Below, piece after piece: positions 1 through 12,045 of a DNA stretch of 64,000 bases. Each line of letters begins with the position of its first letter. The first letter of the stretch is position 1. The position numbers were made by a program, and so were the translations under genes. The notes under the pieces are model-generated. The model made no database searches, had not been told where the DNA came from, and was given only the letters and a program-made list of their open reading frames with translations. Source of the DNA: Scytalidium lignicola (lineage: Eukaryota; Ascomycota; Leotiomycetes); assembly GCA_002812745.2 (NCBI GenBank), contig NCSJ02000226.1:1-64000 (forward strand), read 5' to 3'.

Positions 1-1768
1 GTCGCGCGGTGGGCCTTTGCCGCCGTCGGCGCGCCGGAGGGCTTTGGGCAGGCTGAGAACAACTTTCCTTATTACCGGCCGGGAAAGTCGCGTGATGGGT
101 CGATAAGCAGAGATGGATTAGTCAACGCATTTTGGATGGCGGCAAGGCTTATCTTAGCGCAAGGCTGAACCGAGCGGCTTTATCTCCGTGCAATTTCCGC
201 GCAACGTTTTCAGCCTTGCGTCTTGGTTATATGGAAAAGATCGAAGAGGAGAAGAGAAGAGGAGAAGCTGTTGGATCTGATCGACTCTGCGAGAACGCAT
301 GAAGGCTATGCGTAGGATATTTGTGCTATGTCCACATCACACAAACTTCAACTCCTAGTAACTCCTATTTGGTCCCGAAGAGGGTACGGACCATAAGAGA
401 TCCCCCAGTCATGCTCCCGTCATAAGGTGGTATCCGCTATGGTGCGCTGAGGTTTCTTGCTGCTGTTTCTCACAAGAATCAATAGAAACAATGGTAGCTC
501 TTCCAATCAATCTGTGTCCCTGGACTCCGGTATGGCGCAATATCCATGAAGTGTATTTGGTGCTGGCTTGACGATTGCGAGTGGAAAGCTGGTGCGTCCT
601 TCTCATTTTCGCTATGGCATTGAAGAAGGAGGATATCAATATCACCACAGAACACAATCAATAGCTGGAGGAAAACTCGGGCCTGGAGGTGAAGGAAGAA
701 GACTGAATATTAATTAATAAAAAGGGAACAGAACTATGCCAAGACCTCAACTCGGTCCAAAAGTACTACTGTACTGTACAGCGCATCTGCACTGCTACGG
801 TAGTACTGAGGGCCTCCGGCACCGTTTCCGGTACATACAATAACTGCAACATTTGTGTTACTGTTGGACTTGACAAGGTTATGCTGCACGATCATTAGCT
901 AAGATATTATCCCCAGCAAGACGGTGTGTACTGTCTGGTCGGAGTATTTCCGCGGTAATAAAGCTCGCAAAGTTAAAACATCTCGTTCCCCCAGCTTCCG
1001 CATTCCTACGAGCTAACCTAGAACTAGCACAGCCGGCAACAAACTTCAAAGGCTTTGTGGTTGCCACAGTACGGCACAATCCAACACAATAATTCTGCAC
1101 AATATAGCACAATGCTGTACAGTAATACTGCATAATATTGAAAAACAATGCCCTTTGTGCAGCCAGCTGCCCGAGCGGCCGCCTGAGGCCTTCGCTCGCC
1201 GCCGGGGGCCCAAGCGAAGCAGGCGAGGCCCATGGCCCCGTCCTTATCGCAGCGCTTCCCCACAGCAGAAATGTTGGACACAACAGCAAACGGATCGCAC
1301 CCTTTCCAACGGTTGCCAGATACCCCAGATACTCGCTGATTACCACCCACAGCTGCCAATCTTCACCTCATTATGGTACAGTGCTGATAGTCACCGTCGC
1401 TGGAGCGTATCCAGTCTGCATATAATCCATCATGGGTGCTCCTCACCACCTGAAGTTCTTTCCGAGCAGGCAGATCAATATCAGACATTCGCCCCGGGTC
1501 TGGATACCGTCAACAAGCCCCGATTGCTGCTCTCAATTCGCCCCTTTGTTTCTTTCGTCTGGTGGGCCCTGTCACCCAATATCACCAGCGTACGGTACTG
1601 CCATTAATTAGCAGTTCTGTCTAAGTTAGCACTCGTCCACCAAAAACCAGCCTTAAGCTCTCAATCCTTACCCCTTTGGCACCACGCTGCAGTCCTCGCA
1701 CTGCCCTAAGCCTTACCAGAGGTACACTAGGAGGAGCCGCAATAAAGCCACAGAGCCCAGCAGCAGCC
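1..1768. other. Gene-poor left end and permease promoter
   Basis: I see no supportable gene here. The first 168 bases are open in frame 1 of the plus strand and are richer in G+C than the following DNA, so a 3' end of a gene running in from the left is possible, but I recognise nothing in the translation. Bases about 1075-1140 are a run of CACAAT-like words next to a G+C-rich block (about 1165-1250). A TACTGTACTGTAC-type word lies near 768-780. The last few hundred bases should hold the promoter of the permease. Confidence 0.4.
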
Positions 1769-3956
1769 ATGGCTATCCGAGAGCGTATTGACTCGCGCCT
1801 CACCAAGATCAAGGAAGGCGCCAAAGCAAAGACCAAGCCTTCCGGCTGGGTGCTCCCCAAACATCACTCCAAGTTTGGTGGGTCAGATATATGGTGAGTT
1901 CGACTCTCATAATCGTTTGATTGTCGTGTCTCTTTTATTTCTCAGTGTGATTGGATATTGTGAATATGTTGTACATATGAGACATATACCGGCTGGGCTA
2001 TGTTGATGCAATGTACACCATACGTACAACCATTTGAGATACAAGATACGAGACAACGATATATGATTGCTTGGGATATAGAGATCAAGCATGAAGCATG
2101 AAGCTAACCGGCCAAACTTCTTTGCAGGATCAATATCGATACTGATGTTACTCCCATAGAACGCCAGACATGGACTGCCTGGTCTATGTTTGGTTTCTGG
2201 TTCTCTGATGCCATGAATGCTCAGGGTTGGGAAGCGCCAGCTGCTATCCTTGCTGCTGGTCTGACCTGGTGAGCCTTTTCCAACCTCAAACTTCAACTCT
2301 ACTCTATGCTGTATTCTAACAACNTTTTTTTCTCTCTTTCAGGCGTGAAGCCATCTACTGCATCATCCTTGGCTCGGTCGTATGCACTATACCTTTGGTT
2401 CTCAATGGTATTGTTGGTGCTCGCCTGCATGTCCCCTTCCCTGTTGCCATGCGTTCCTCCTTTGGGTGGTACTTCAGTCGCTTTGCTGTTGTGGTCCGGA
2501 TGACGACGGCACTCTTCTGGCACGCCATCCAGACCTACACTGGTAGCACAGCAATTACACAGATGATTCGTGCAATCTGGCCGTCCTACCTCGACATCCC
2601 GAATCATATCCCCGAGTCTGTTGGTATCACGACGCAGCAGATGGTCAGCCACCTACTCTTCTGGAGTATTCAATTTCCCATTCTGTTGACGCCTCCACAT
2701 AAACTGAAGTGGTTCTTCATTACCAAAGTTGTGGTCGTTCTGGTTACTTCAGTTGGTGTGGTCATTGCCATGACTCAGAAAGCCGGAGGCACTGGTGATA
2801 TTTGGAATCAAGAATATACGGTCCATGGAGCTACAAGGTCATGGCTCATCCTGTCCAGCATGTCTAGTATCACAGGAGGATGGTAAGTCTCAATGTCATT
2901 CATCCAGCCTAACCAAGCTCGTGCCTGTCCAAGCTCTCATCCATTCATTCGTCCTATATTTCTGGCATTACCTTTAACTAATTATCTGACAAAAGGGCAA
3001 CGATGTCGACTAATATCCCGGATTTCAGCCGTTACCTGCGCAAAGACAGGGGTGTCTACTGGCAAGTTGCCTTCCTTCCCTTGATGCAGCTTCTGCTAGG
3101 TGTCTTCGGCATCATCACCACTTCAGCCTCCAAGGTTGTTTACGGAGAATATATCTGGGATCCACTAGCACTCGCAGCACAATGGGACGGCCCATCTGGC
3201 CGCTGTGGTGCCTTCTTCGTCGGCCTCTGCTGGGTCATAGCCCAGATCGGTACCAATCTTAGTGCAAACGTCATCTCCTGCGCCAACGACATGGCCAATC
3301 TCTTCCCCAAGTACATAAACATCCGCCGAGGTGTTATCATTGCAACTGTCACAGCTGCCTGGATCATGGTTCCCTGGAAGATCATCCACAGTGCCAACAG
3401 TTTACTCAGTTTCATGTCTGGTTTAGGTATCTTCCTTGCGCCAATTGCTGCGATCCTCGGCGCGGATTATTGGGTTGTTAAGAACCAGGCTATCGACGTC
3501 CCATCCTTGTACCGATCGAGGGGCCGGTATCGGTACAATGAGGCTGGTACGAACTGGAGGGCTGCCATTGCCTTCGTGGTGAGCGTCGTGCCTAACATTC
3601 CTGGAATGTAAGTATCACTACCTATCTCAACTTCTTGCCTCATCATCCTCAATATCAATACTAATATCACCCTCTTTCTTTACAGGGCCGCTCAAGTCAC
3701 CCCATCCTTAGCCAATAGCATCGGTGGAGCAGGTAAAATCTACGACATGTTCTACCTCTGGGGCTTCACCTCCGCCTTTGTCATTTACGTCGCTCTCTCA
3801 AAGATCTTCCCAGCCGAAGAGACCCTCATCCCAGTTACCATCCACGAGGATGATTCCGTAACCGGAAGTGACTACGGCTATACCCCTGAAGAAGAAACGA
3901 CTGAAGATGTCGGTGGAGAGAAGAAGGGGATGAGGAGCCTTGTTGATACTGTCTAA
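1769..3956 (+). CDS. NCS1-family nucleobase/nucleoside permease (Fur/Fui type)
   Basis: Five exons: 1769-1893, 2128-2268, 2343-2882, 2996-3607, 3686-3956. They sum to 1689 nt, giving 562 residues, the usual length for fungal NCS1 permeases. All four introns are GT-AG. The N-terminal cytosolic tail is followed by the family hallmark around residues 40-65 (WxNxD, then ERQTWTAW). Later come the segment WREAIYC and the stretch WSIQFPILLTPPHKLKWFF, typical of uracil/uridine/allantoin permeases. About 12 hydrophobic segments are visible, and the C-terminus is acidic and cytosolic. NCS1 proteins import uracil, uridine, allantoin or related compounds with cations at the plasma membrane; the substrate cannot be read from the sequence alone. 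The start is the ATG just before MAIRERIDSRL; an upstream in-frame ATG at 1676 looks non-coding. An N lies inside intron 2 (2324). I am sure of the family, not of the substrate. Confidence 0.93.
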
Positions 3957-4796
3957 GGGGGAAGATTTTGGGCGGTTTTTGCTTGTATTGATTGATTGGA
4001 CTATCCCGCCTCTTTTTAATGACCAGGAGGTGGATTTAGAAGGATAGAAGTTGCTAGAAATGATTTTGAGTTTTTAATTTTTTCTTGTTTCTGCTTTTTG
4101 TTTCAGTGGGAAAGATGTGTTTTCTTATCAATAGGTGGATGTGTGCGTACGCGTATGCGTATGCGTATGCGTATGGTGAGTGAGTGAGTTGTATGTGGAG
4201 AATATTTTCTTATATTTTCTGCCTCTTTTGAGNTTTTTATGAGACCCCTTTTAAAGTTTATTTAATACACTCGTTTTTGAGGTTGAGGGTTGGTTGGCTT
4301 GATAAGGGTATATACGATATCGATATATATAAAGCCTTTTTGTTGAGATGAAAATAAGTCTTTTGACCATTTTTTCTTCCTTCTTGCTTACATGATTAAT
4401 TTGCTTTGTTGGTTTGTGTATGCTGTTGGTGGTTATCTGTTGCGGTCCCATTGGTGATTCGGCTAGAACTTATCTCCTTAAAAGGTGTGGCAGCTGAATT
4501 TTCCTGCCTCTTGATCAAGGAAACGGGAGAAGTAGAAAGACTAATAAAAGAGAAACAGTTTCTTTTATGTTAAAAAAATCCTGTATCATGCACGCTGTAT
4601 GTGCCAAAGTCCGTTCAGTCATAACTACGTACAAATTCATACCATACCAACCCCCACCCATCCATATTTCATATCTCCGCTTCCATTAAAATAGGAAAAC
4701 AAAGAAGGTGAGTGGAATAGGTAGCATTATACATTTCCAGACTCAACAGCCACCCTCCCTTGTTCTTCGTAGAGTGCTATACAGTACAACTAAAAT
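3957..4796. other. Convergent 3' flanks with a hexamer repeat
   Basis: This is the space between the 3' ends of the permease and the monooxygenase. It is T-rich 3' UTR-like DNA with four GCGTAT units at 4151-4174 followed by GTGA repeats, and an N before a T run at 4233. No gene is seen. Confidence 0.5.
4151..4174. repeat. Tandem GCGTAT x4
   Basis: Four exact hexamer units, preceded by CGTAC and followed by a short (GTGA)n run, in the 3' flank of the permease gene. Confidence 0.85.
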
Positions 4797-7062
4797 CTAC
4801 ACAACTCTCAAACACCCGCTAAAGTACCGCTCTACGCGCTCCACATCCCTCAAACTAACAACGGTCCCGATATATCCATCCGGTCTCAAAATGGCAACTG
4901 CACCTTTCGTTGCATCAACGCCGTAAACTTTGTAGACATCTTCTAAATCCGTTCCATTGTGGGTTCGCATCTCGGCGTGCGTTTTCACAACCGATGGGAC
5001 GTCTTTCCAGTCGAAGCTGTGGTAGGGGATGGCGTAAAGAACGGAAAGTTCTATTAGGCCTGCAGGATAGCGGGAGAGAAGGGTGCCGATTGAGGAGAGT
5101 GTTGACGAGGATTGTCCTGTGGGGGAGAGGAGGTCTTGGGAGGTGAAGACTAGGATGCCATACCGGCCTATGGAGGGAAAATCTTTTCGTACTTAAGTTA
5201 ACTTTACTTTCTCTATAGCTAGATGGAGATTTTTCTTGGAAGAATTGTTTGCTCTCACCATCTTGTAAATCTCTCCTATTTCCGTCCGCATGTCGTTTTA
5301 CCTTGACATTTAACAACCTCCTTCCTGGCCTCAAGATACCACTCAAATAATCGGTCCCTTGTACGACTCCACTCTCCATACTTTGCTCCACAAGCACGTT
5401 TTCAGGATACTCGATTCCACATCCACTGGTAAAGCCGTTGCCCGTGCTAAACACCTCCAGGAACTGCTCGTGTGTAAGACTTTTAGCGCCATCTTCAGCC
5501 TCACCAATCTTGCCGGAGAACATGGATGAGAAGTCCTTGTCAAAAGCAATGAGTTGCTCGGCGATTGTTCGCCGCTCAGTCTCAAAAGTGTCAAGAATCA
5601 TATCCGGTGCAGCTCCTCCGGATGAATTAGGGGTAAGTCCGTTGAGATGGTGGATAAGTTTCCATGCGAGGTTGTAGGAGTCCATCATTGAGACGTTCAT
5701 GCCTTGACCGGCTTTAGGACTGTGTGTGTGGCATGCTTGAATGGAGTTAGTACATTTATCTATCGAAGCTAGAACATGATGAAATTTTAGATTGGATATA
5801 AGTTAGAGAACTCACCATCACCAACAATAAACACCCGATTCACGCCTTTGGAATCCTGCTTGACGAACTTTTCTGTCATTCTCTGACCAATTTGATAAGC
5901 AGCCCACCAATCAACTGCATCATCTCTTCTAGGCTTAATATAATAAGGTTTGAAAACCTCCTGTCCCTGAGCCAGAATGCTCTCCAGGGTAATCTTCTCC
6001 CTCCTAGCTTTCGCCTCCTCCTTATTTTGACCCGTACCACAACCAACCAGATCACTCTCAGCCTTAACATCGTCTTGAACGTGCACATAGAGACGAGTGA
6101 GATACTCTCCAGTCGCAATTCTCTCTCTGGGAATGACCATCACGCTACCATTATCAGAATGTATGGCGCATCGTCTTCTGATATCCGGGAAATCGGTATC
6201 AGCCACGAAATCGGTGACACCCCAGATGAAATCGGACGTCTCGCCAACAAGTTTCAGATCCATGGACCTTCGAACGATCGAGTGTGCCCCATCAGCACCA
6301 ACCAGATGCTTGGTTCTCACGGTGCGTTTACCACTGGGACTTTCAATCTCCAACAACACGGGAAACTCAGGATTACCAGCCTCATCAATCTCTACTTTAG
6401 AGAGAGTGCTTGAGCGCGCGACACCCCGTTTCGAATAGCGGCGCAAATCATCTTCCAAGATGCGCTCTATGCGGCCCTGGTGAATGGTGACCTCATGTGG
6501 AAAACGTGCTTGGAGAGCCACGTTTGGTACAATTGAGGTACGTTCAATGCCGCCAGGCCCCGGATTCCAGAAGGCGAGTTCCCACATCTGACAGCCCTGA
6601 GTTAGAATCTCATCCAGGAGCCCGAGTGACTTGAGCACCTCGAGCGTCCGGGGCTGTAGGCCATCTGCCTGGCCAGATTTGAGTGCAGTTGGTTTGCTGT
6701 CTATGCATAGTAGGCTAGCATCGGAGAGTCCGTAGCGGGCGAGGAGCAAGGTAAGAAAGAGCCCTGCGGGGCCGGCCTAGACAGGGTTATGTTAATTGAT
6801 TTACTTTTTGTAGTGGCATCTTGCGTAGACTGGCATATTTTTATGTTGGTACATTATGCCATATCTCGCATGTATTTGTAATTTCTTACTAAATATTTTG
6901 GACCATGAGATGAGGAAGACTTACCCCAGCTATGACAACTTCATATTTCTCCTCTCCTTCTTTGGGAGAGAAAATGGGCGTGAAGCGGGGAAGAGGAGAA
7001 GCAAAGGAAGGCAGGACTCGCAGATCCCGTGACGAGGTGGAGTACTCTGTAAAGACGGGCAT
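4797..7062 (-). CDS. FAD-dependent phenol 2-monooxygenase-like enzyme
   Basis: Four exons on the minus strand: 7062-6925, 6776-5816, 5735-5259, 5191-4797. They total 1971 nt, giving 656 residues, normal for fungal phenol 2-monooxygenases. Visible FAD motifs: the Rossmann start VVIAGAGPAGL split by intron 1 (residues about 42-52), GADGAHSIVRR in the middle, and the second FAD site GDACHTHSPKAGQGMN split by intron 2. After HADGN and LQD the last exon carries the C-terminal thioredoxin-like dimerisation region with YGILVFTS and the closing ILRPDGYIG. The family adds an ortho hydroxyl to phenolic compounds using NADPH and O2; the exact phenol is unknown. An upstream in-frame ATG at 7140 would add a 26-residue hydrophobic leader; I prefer 7062 but cannot exclude it. 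The acceptor of intron 3 (67 nt) was chosen because it restores the family frame. Confidence 0.88.
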
Positions 7063-8022
7063 TCTTGGTGAAGATTTGCTCGTAAAAAAGGAGAATAAAA
7101 GATGGAAGACCAGTATAATTACAGACGGGGTATCAATCAATAAATAAGTAAACGAAAATGTTTATAGAGCACTAGAGAGAGACGGAGCAAAATGTAAAAG
7201 AAAGTTCTTATAATAATTAGACTGAGCAGAGTGAATGTGGAGAGGAGGGGCCTTGTTGACGGCTCCCTCTCTCTAAGTCAGCAATGACAGAGCATCAACC
7301 ATCTCTGCGTACCTGACTAGGAGCGAGCACATGATGCCCCGCTCCTGTTGCCCCCAAGACGTTTTCTTAACCAGTTTTCAGTGGAGTCCAGACCTTCTAC
7401 TACTCTCGGTCATCATTAATAGTTTCGTAGTCATCATTCCCCGGCGCTGAACATCGCAGTCTAAGGTTGGATTTTGCTTCTCAACGCATGCGGAATCGTA
7501 CCATACAACCCCAGATCTTCTCCACTCAATGACGATAGTGGGAGTCGGAGAAACAGCCTCGNCAAGAGCGTTTGGAGGTTTTCCGAGCGGAGGTGGCGGT
7601 GCGGGTGAGGCTGAAGACGGAACCTGGACAACGCGGATTGGACCTTCTCGCCCACGCAGAATTACCTTGATTGATTGCCGAGGTGGGCACGGCAGATCAG
7701 TCCGTATAATTATTAACTTATGATAAAATAATTAAACTACTGCAGCTACAACGCAAATGATAACTAATCATGATATCTATCTCTTTAATCAAACAATATA
7801 GCCATTATCCAGGATTAAACCTGCCGCTGCAAGCATCAAAGGCGCCTGAATACGCCAAACATCCCATCCAACAAAAGAGAATAAAAAACGGAAGGTCCTG
7901 TGTGCCCTCTTGTTCTTTGCCTCCTGGTTCCAATCGAAACCCATACGCCGCCATGGAGATGAGATAGGTGCAGATAATTATTGAAACAAAAAGACTCATT
8001 ATCATAATCTTACATATCCTGC
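7063..8022. other. Intergenic, no supported gene
   Basis: This lies between the 5' end of the monooxygenase and the 3' end of ATG29. A short open frame near 7529-7723 (plus) is rich in G and contains an N at 7562. It matches nothing I know and I do not call it. The rest is AT-rich promoter and 3' UTR-like sequence. Confidence 0.4.
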
Positions 8023-9602
8023 TTAGAGATAACGACTGCGAATGGCTTGACTGATTGAACTCATCCGGCTTGCCATGCCTCCTCCAGCTTGCATGTTGCT
8101 AGCCAAGGCTTCTTCTAAAGCACTTTGCGTGACCGATGCATCTAAAGATGGTTGTTAGCTGAAACTTGTTCTGTATATATAACGAAAAGAAGACGTCTAG
8201 ACACTTGCCATCAAGATCGCTGAAGCTGCTGCCCATGCTCGGGGTCCCGTCACTCCCTTCCCTGCTTTTCCCCTTAAATCCGGGGCTCTGTCGAGCCAGT
8301 TCTGCTGTACGCCTAGGTGATAGAGGACCTGGTCGATGATTGCTGTACTCATGCTCTCGTAGTGCCCCGCCAGGTCGTCGCGCAACCACGGCCACGGAAC
8401 TAGCCGAAGAGTCCGACGTCTGTGACTGTTGTGCAGCATCTAGAGACTTCCGATGTGACACGGTGCGACGGTGGATATTCCTCGGATCCCCCCTCAAAGT
8501 AGCACTTAAATCATGGTGACGGTTCGCATCTGTCGGAGCTGTAGCAAATGGCATGAATGCCGGTCCCTCTTCATCGTCGTCTGCGTCTTCCGATGTTGCC
8601 ATCTTGTTGGTTGCGTATCGAGCAACAGGCCGACGTAGAATGCGGCTCTGTGCTGGTGGCTCAGAATCAGAATCGGCTTCTGAGGAGCTATAATTTGGAG
8701 ATGGAGATGGATCAGGGTCGGGGGAGTGCTTTTGTGTCTCTGTTGTTGCGGATGGTCGGCCTTTCGCAAGTGGTGAGAGCGATCGCTTGTGAAGATTGGC
8801 ATGTGCTGGTCGGGGGCTTGTCTGCGTAACGTAACGGGATTGTTGGACGGTAGTGTTTGATGAGGAGGCCCGAGAGAACGGTGGGGCTGCTTGGATCAGT
8901 ACTGTACTGTTTGCGATGTGGCCTTAAGGTCGATCACTTACCGCCAGCACGGGACTGTGGATGAGGAGTGCTGCCCTCGTTTCTCGGTATTGGAGAATCT
9001 TTACGGGATGACAATGCTGATTGTAATCGTGGACCTAGTCACGTTAACCTCCCGACTATTTCATTATTTCAAATGACACTGACCTCCACCTCCTGACCCT
9101 GTTCGTCTCATAACTTCTCCGCCAGCATTTTCAGATGTACTTCCTGGTATCGGTGATGGTGCCGTCGAGCCCTTCGAGGCTCCAACTTTCCTCATTTGTG
9201 CCCGGACCTGCACCAGTTGTCGTTCATAAAGCCATGCTGCTTGTTGAAGTAGGAACTCCAGGGACACATCGAACCTGGTTGCTCTGAAGAATGTTAGCGG
9301 GTATGGTTAGATAGGCGTGCATACTAACAGTTCTCGCCCTGCCGTGATGTTAGCCTTACATGACATCGCAGAATCGCATAACTTAAGTACTCACAATCTA
9401 TATCAGAGTTCTTGGATGCTTTCGATAAGATCTTCCATAGAGCCTTGTCCTTTGTGTCATCCCATTCAACCTAGAAGATCAGCCTCGCCAGATAGTTTCT
9501 GTAGAATGCCAAGCTTACAGGAGGAGGGTCAATAAAGTCACCTCGCGGAAATGGCAGTCTTACAAAGACTGTGTATGATGGCTCAGGTTGCGAACCTGAC
9601 AT
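8023..9602 (-). CDS. ATG29: Autophagy-related protein 29
   Basis: Seven exons on the minus strand: 9602-9519, 9470-9395, 9338-9329, 9283-9084, 9034-8942, 8886-8209, 8141-8023. They sum to 1260 nt, giving 419 residues. The N-terminal Atg29 domain is clear: YTVFVRLPFPRGDFIDPPP, then IDWRELATRFDVSLEFLL and WLYERQLVQVRAQMRKVG. The middle is a long Ser/Pro-rich disordered region with an acidic patch (EDADDDEEGPAFMPF). The end is a conserved helix ASVTQSALEEALASNM followed by SSISQAIRSRYL. Atg29 works with Atg17 and Atg31 in the scaffold that starts the pre-autophagosomal structure. Exon 3 is only 10 nt and is needed to make the W-R-E-L join; the last intron (8142-8208) begins with GC, not GT. Both are supported by reading frame and by family conservation around the joins. 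The gene is divergent from the regulator at 9877. Confidence 0.93.
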
Positions 9603-9876
9603 GTCGTCAACGTTTGGTGTTTCTGTAACAAGGAAGGCTTCCAAGAGCCGGGGTAGAGCGCTTTATCGGGGAGCTTTTGCGCTAAGATAAAGCTCCTGGT
9701 GATCAAACCAGATTCCACGATATTATTGGCTAATTCAATGATTAGGCTGCGCTAATCTCATTGTCATTGGGGCTCCACTATTGGCACGTGATTATCGGCT
9801 TTCCTGGCTGGACGACTCGTTTCTGATGATATTTCCACAAAGTCCAGTATCATTAAATCAGATGTAAACGTAGAGT
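9603..9876. promoter_or_regulatory. Shared divergent promoter, ATG29 / TamA-Dal81-like gene
   Basis: Only 274 bases separate the two start codons. The stretch carries an AGATAA site (9685-9690), TTATC words at about 9663 and 9792, and a CACGTG E-box at 9785-9790. GATA words are the binding sites of fungal nitrogen regulators of the AreA family, and CACGTG is bound by bHLH factors. Whether the sites are used is inference. Confidence 0.5.
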
Positions 9877-12045
9877 ATGGCTACTTCAGCTCAGGCTAAG
9901 CGGAAAGATCGTCCCTGTGATGCTTGTGTAAGAGAACTTCCCCACATGCCTCAGGATGCTGGCTGACAGGGTAACAGAGAAAGCGCAAGAGCAGGTGCGT
10001 GTTGGAGGAGGCATCTACAATCTGTGTTCTTTGTAAGTTTCACGGGCAAGAATGCACTTTTTTGCATGAGCCCCAGGTAAGAAAGAGGAAGGTGCCTCAA
10101 GAGGGCGAGGACCCTGCCTCGAAGAGACGGTATGTTCCCTCAGCAGCCATAAGGCGATTGCCATTGATAAGGGTGTAGCTTGTCGTCATCGTCTTCTCGA
10201 TCAAAAAAATCCCCGCGACCCCAATCACGCATCATCAAGACTACTAGTGGTACCGGTGTTGAAGAGTATGATGATCTAGATGAGCCAACTTTGTTAAAAA
10301 AGACCCTCGGGTTGCAAAATAAGCATCACAGCCAGTATATCGGCGCCACTAGAGGTCTCGAACCGGCTTTACTTGGTTCATTCTTTTATAAAGAGAAGGA
10401 TGAGATACCTCTTTCACATGGTACGCTTCGAAGAGTGAGCTCTCACGAGGCGTTTCTGGTATTACCGGATCCGGAAACCCAAGGTTACTCGGAGGAACTT
10501 GACGATCTAGATGCCATTGAAGCCATTATTCGACCTCATGGCAAAGCCCTAGTGGATCTCTATTTCAGGATTGTCTTCCCTAGCTTTCCAATTCTTCACA
10601 AAGAGGTCTATCTCGAAAAATATGCCCGGTCTTATCGAGAATTCTCCCCTCCACTCCTAGCTGCAGTTTACCTTCTTGCGCTACAATACTGGACATACGA
10701 CGATAAACTTAGTCGCCACACAAAACCTGATGTAGAGACTCTAGAAAAGCTAGCTAGGAAAGCGTTGCGTGATACGATCCATCGACCAAAGCTCTCGACT
10801 GTTCAGGCCGGACTTCTTCTCCTCCAACATACCGACACCGATTCTGCCGAGTTAACGGCTCAGCTTGTTAGTGTAGGTTATGGGCTTGGACTACATCTTG
10901 ACGCAGCAGAATGGAATATTCCTGATTGGGAGAAAGGGCTACGAAAACGGTTGGGATGGGGCTTGTATATGCAAGACAAATGGAGCAGCCTTGGGAGCGG
11001 TCGACCTTCGTTGATTAACTCGGCGAATTGGGCCCTACAGCCTGTCAACAGTAACGATTTCCCCGAGAATGCTTCCCATGAGGACGAGCAAGAAGGAAGT
11101 TCGGAAGTGGAGAAGGGTAGAATCCTGTTTTCCCATATGATTCTTTTATCACAAATCTTAGCCGATTTACTGGAAACGGTTTTCACACTCAAAACCTCGC
11201 GAGAAATTGCAAATGCCGGACCAAATGGACTTGGAATAATATTAGAGAAGGCTAAGCCAGTACAACTCAGACTGAAGGAGTGGTTTTCCAATCTTCCAGA
11301 ATGCTTATCGATGGATTCAACGCAAGTTATGAAGCTCTCTTCTATAGGCTATCTCAGGTTAGCCTACGTGGCTACTGAGATAACTCTTCATCGACGCATC
11401 ATTCTAGCTCTTACACCAAATACCGACCCTCAACTATTCCATATCTGCCGATCCGTAGCCCATGAGCGCTTCATGTTCGCAATGGACTTTGTCCAATCCC
11501 TCAAGCCGCAGCACCTGTCCAGTTTTTGGTATTTCGCATCTCCTCAGAACTTCGCGCTAATTGGTGTGTTCGGGACGTTACTATGCAAAACAGCCTTGAA
11601 TCAGGAAGAGGCAGATTTCTATCGCACAAAGCTCAGGGAATACCGTTGGATTTTGAAAATGAACAGCGAGAACGGAGCCAAGTACATGCGACCGTCGGTG
11701 GCATTGCTGGACGCTAACATGGCGTTCCTGAAAGAGACGAGGGACAAAGTGGAAGTCAAAACGGAGGCTGTTCCTTCAACTTCTGTTGGATATCCCGGTC
11801 TGGGCGGTCATCCTGCGGCACCTAATATGGGGGTTGCAAGTCCAGACTATTCATACCCCAACAATCAGCTGGTTGGCAGTGCAGAATTTCCATCTCCAGC
11901 CCAATACTCCTACGATCCGCTATACTACTCGGGGAATAACCCGGCGACTACGCCTTCGACATACCCCACCAGTAATGCCTCGGATGCTCAATCACAAGAC
12001 TTCAATTTTGGGAATGGCGCGGATGCAAGGTTGTGGAGTTACTGA
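9877..12045 (+). CDS. Zn2Cys6 transcription factor, TamA/Dal81 type
   Basis: Three exons: 9877-9927, 9978-10129, 10179-12045. They sum to 2070 nt, giving 689 residues. Intron 1 splits the zinc cluster after CDAC; the joined cluster reads CDACRKRKSRC and later CVLC...C (CX2CX6C...CX2CX6C, residues about 14-47), followed by a basic stretch. Residues about 85-260 contain TLLKKTLGLQN, HSQYIGA, a block from DDLDAIE through RPHGKALVDLYFRIV and FPILHKEVYLEKYARS, then a fungal-specific transcription factor domain. The last 100 residues are rich in P, S, Y and N, as in activation regions. From memory this block order matches the TamA/Dal81 co-activators, which help induce genes for nitrogen sources such as GABA; that assignment is recall, not a search. 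Exon 3 has no ATG at its start, so only the spliced model gives a complete protein. Confidence 0.87.

Noticed and set aside
879..1607. Overlapping open frames of 95-155 codons on both strands
   Set aside because: They overlap each other in a G+C-rich block, have no recognisable motif, and their translations are composition-driven.
4915..5160. C-terminal part of the long minus-strand open frame (residues after LQDG)
   Set aside because: It is the wrong frame of the monooxygenase last exon; the 67-nt intron restores the family sequence.
9595..9700. Possible CRISPR, operon or bacterial signals anywhere in the window
   Set aside because: The window is eukaryotic with spliced genes; no spaced repeat arrays or Shine-Dalgarno-led gene strings are present.
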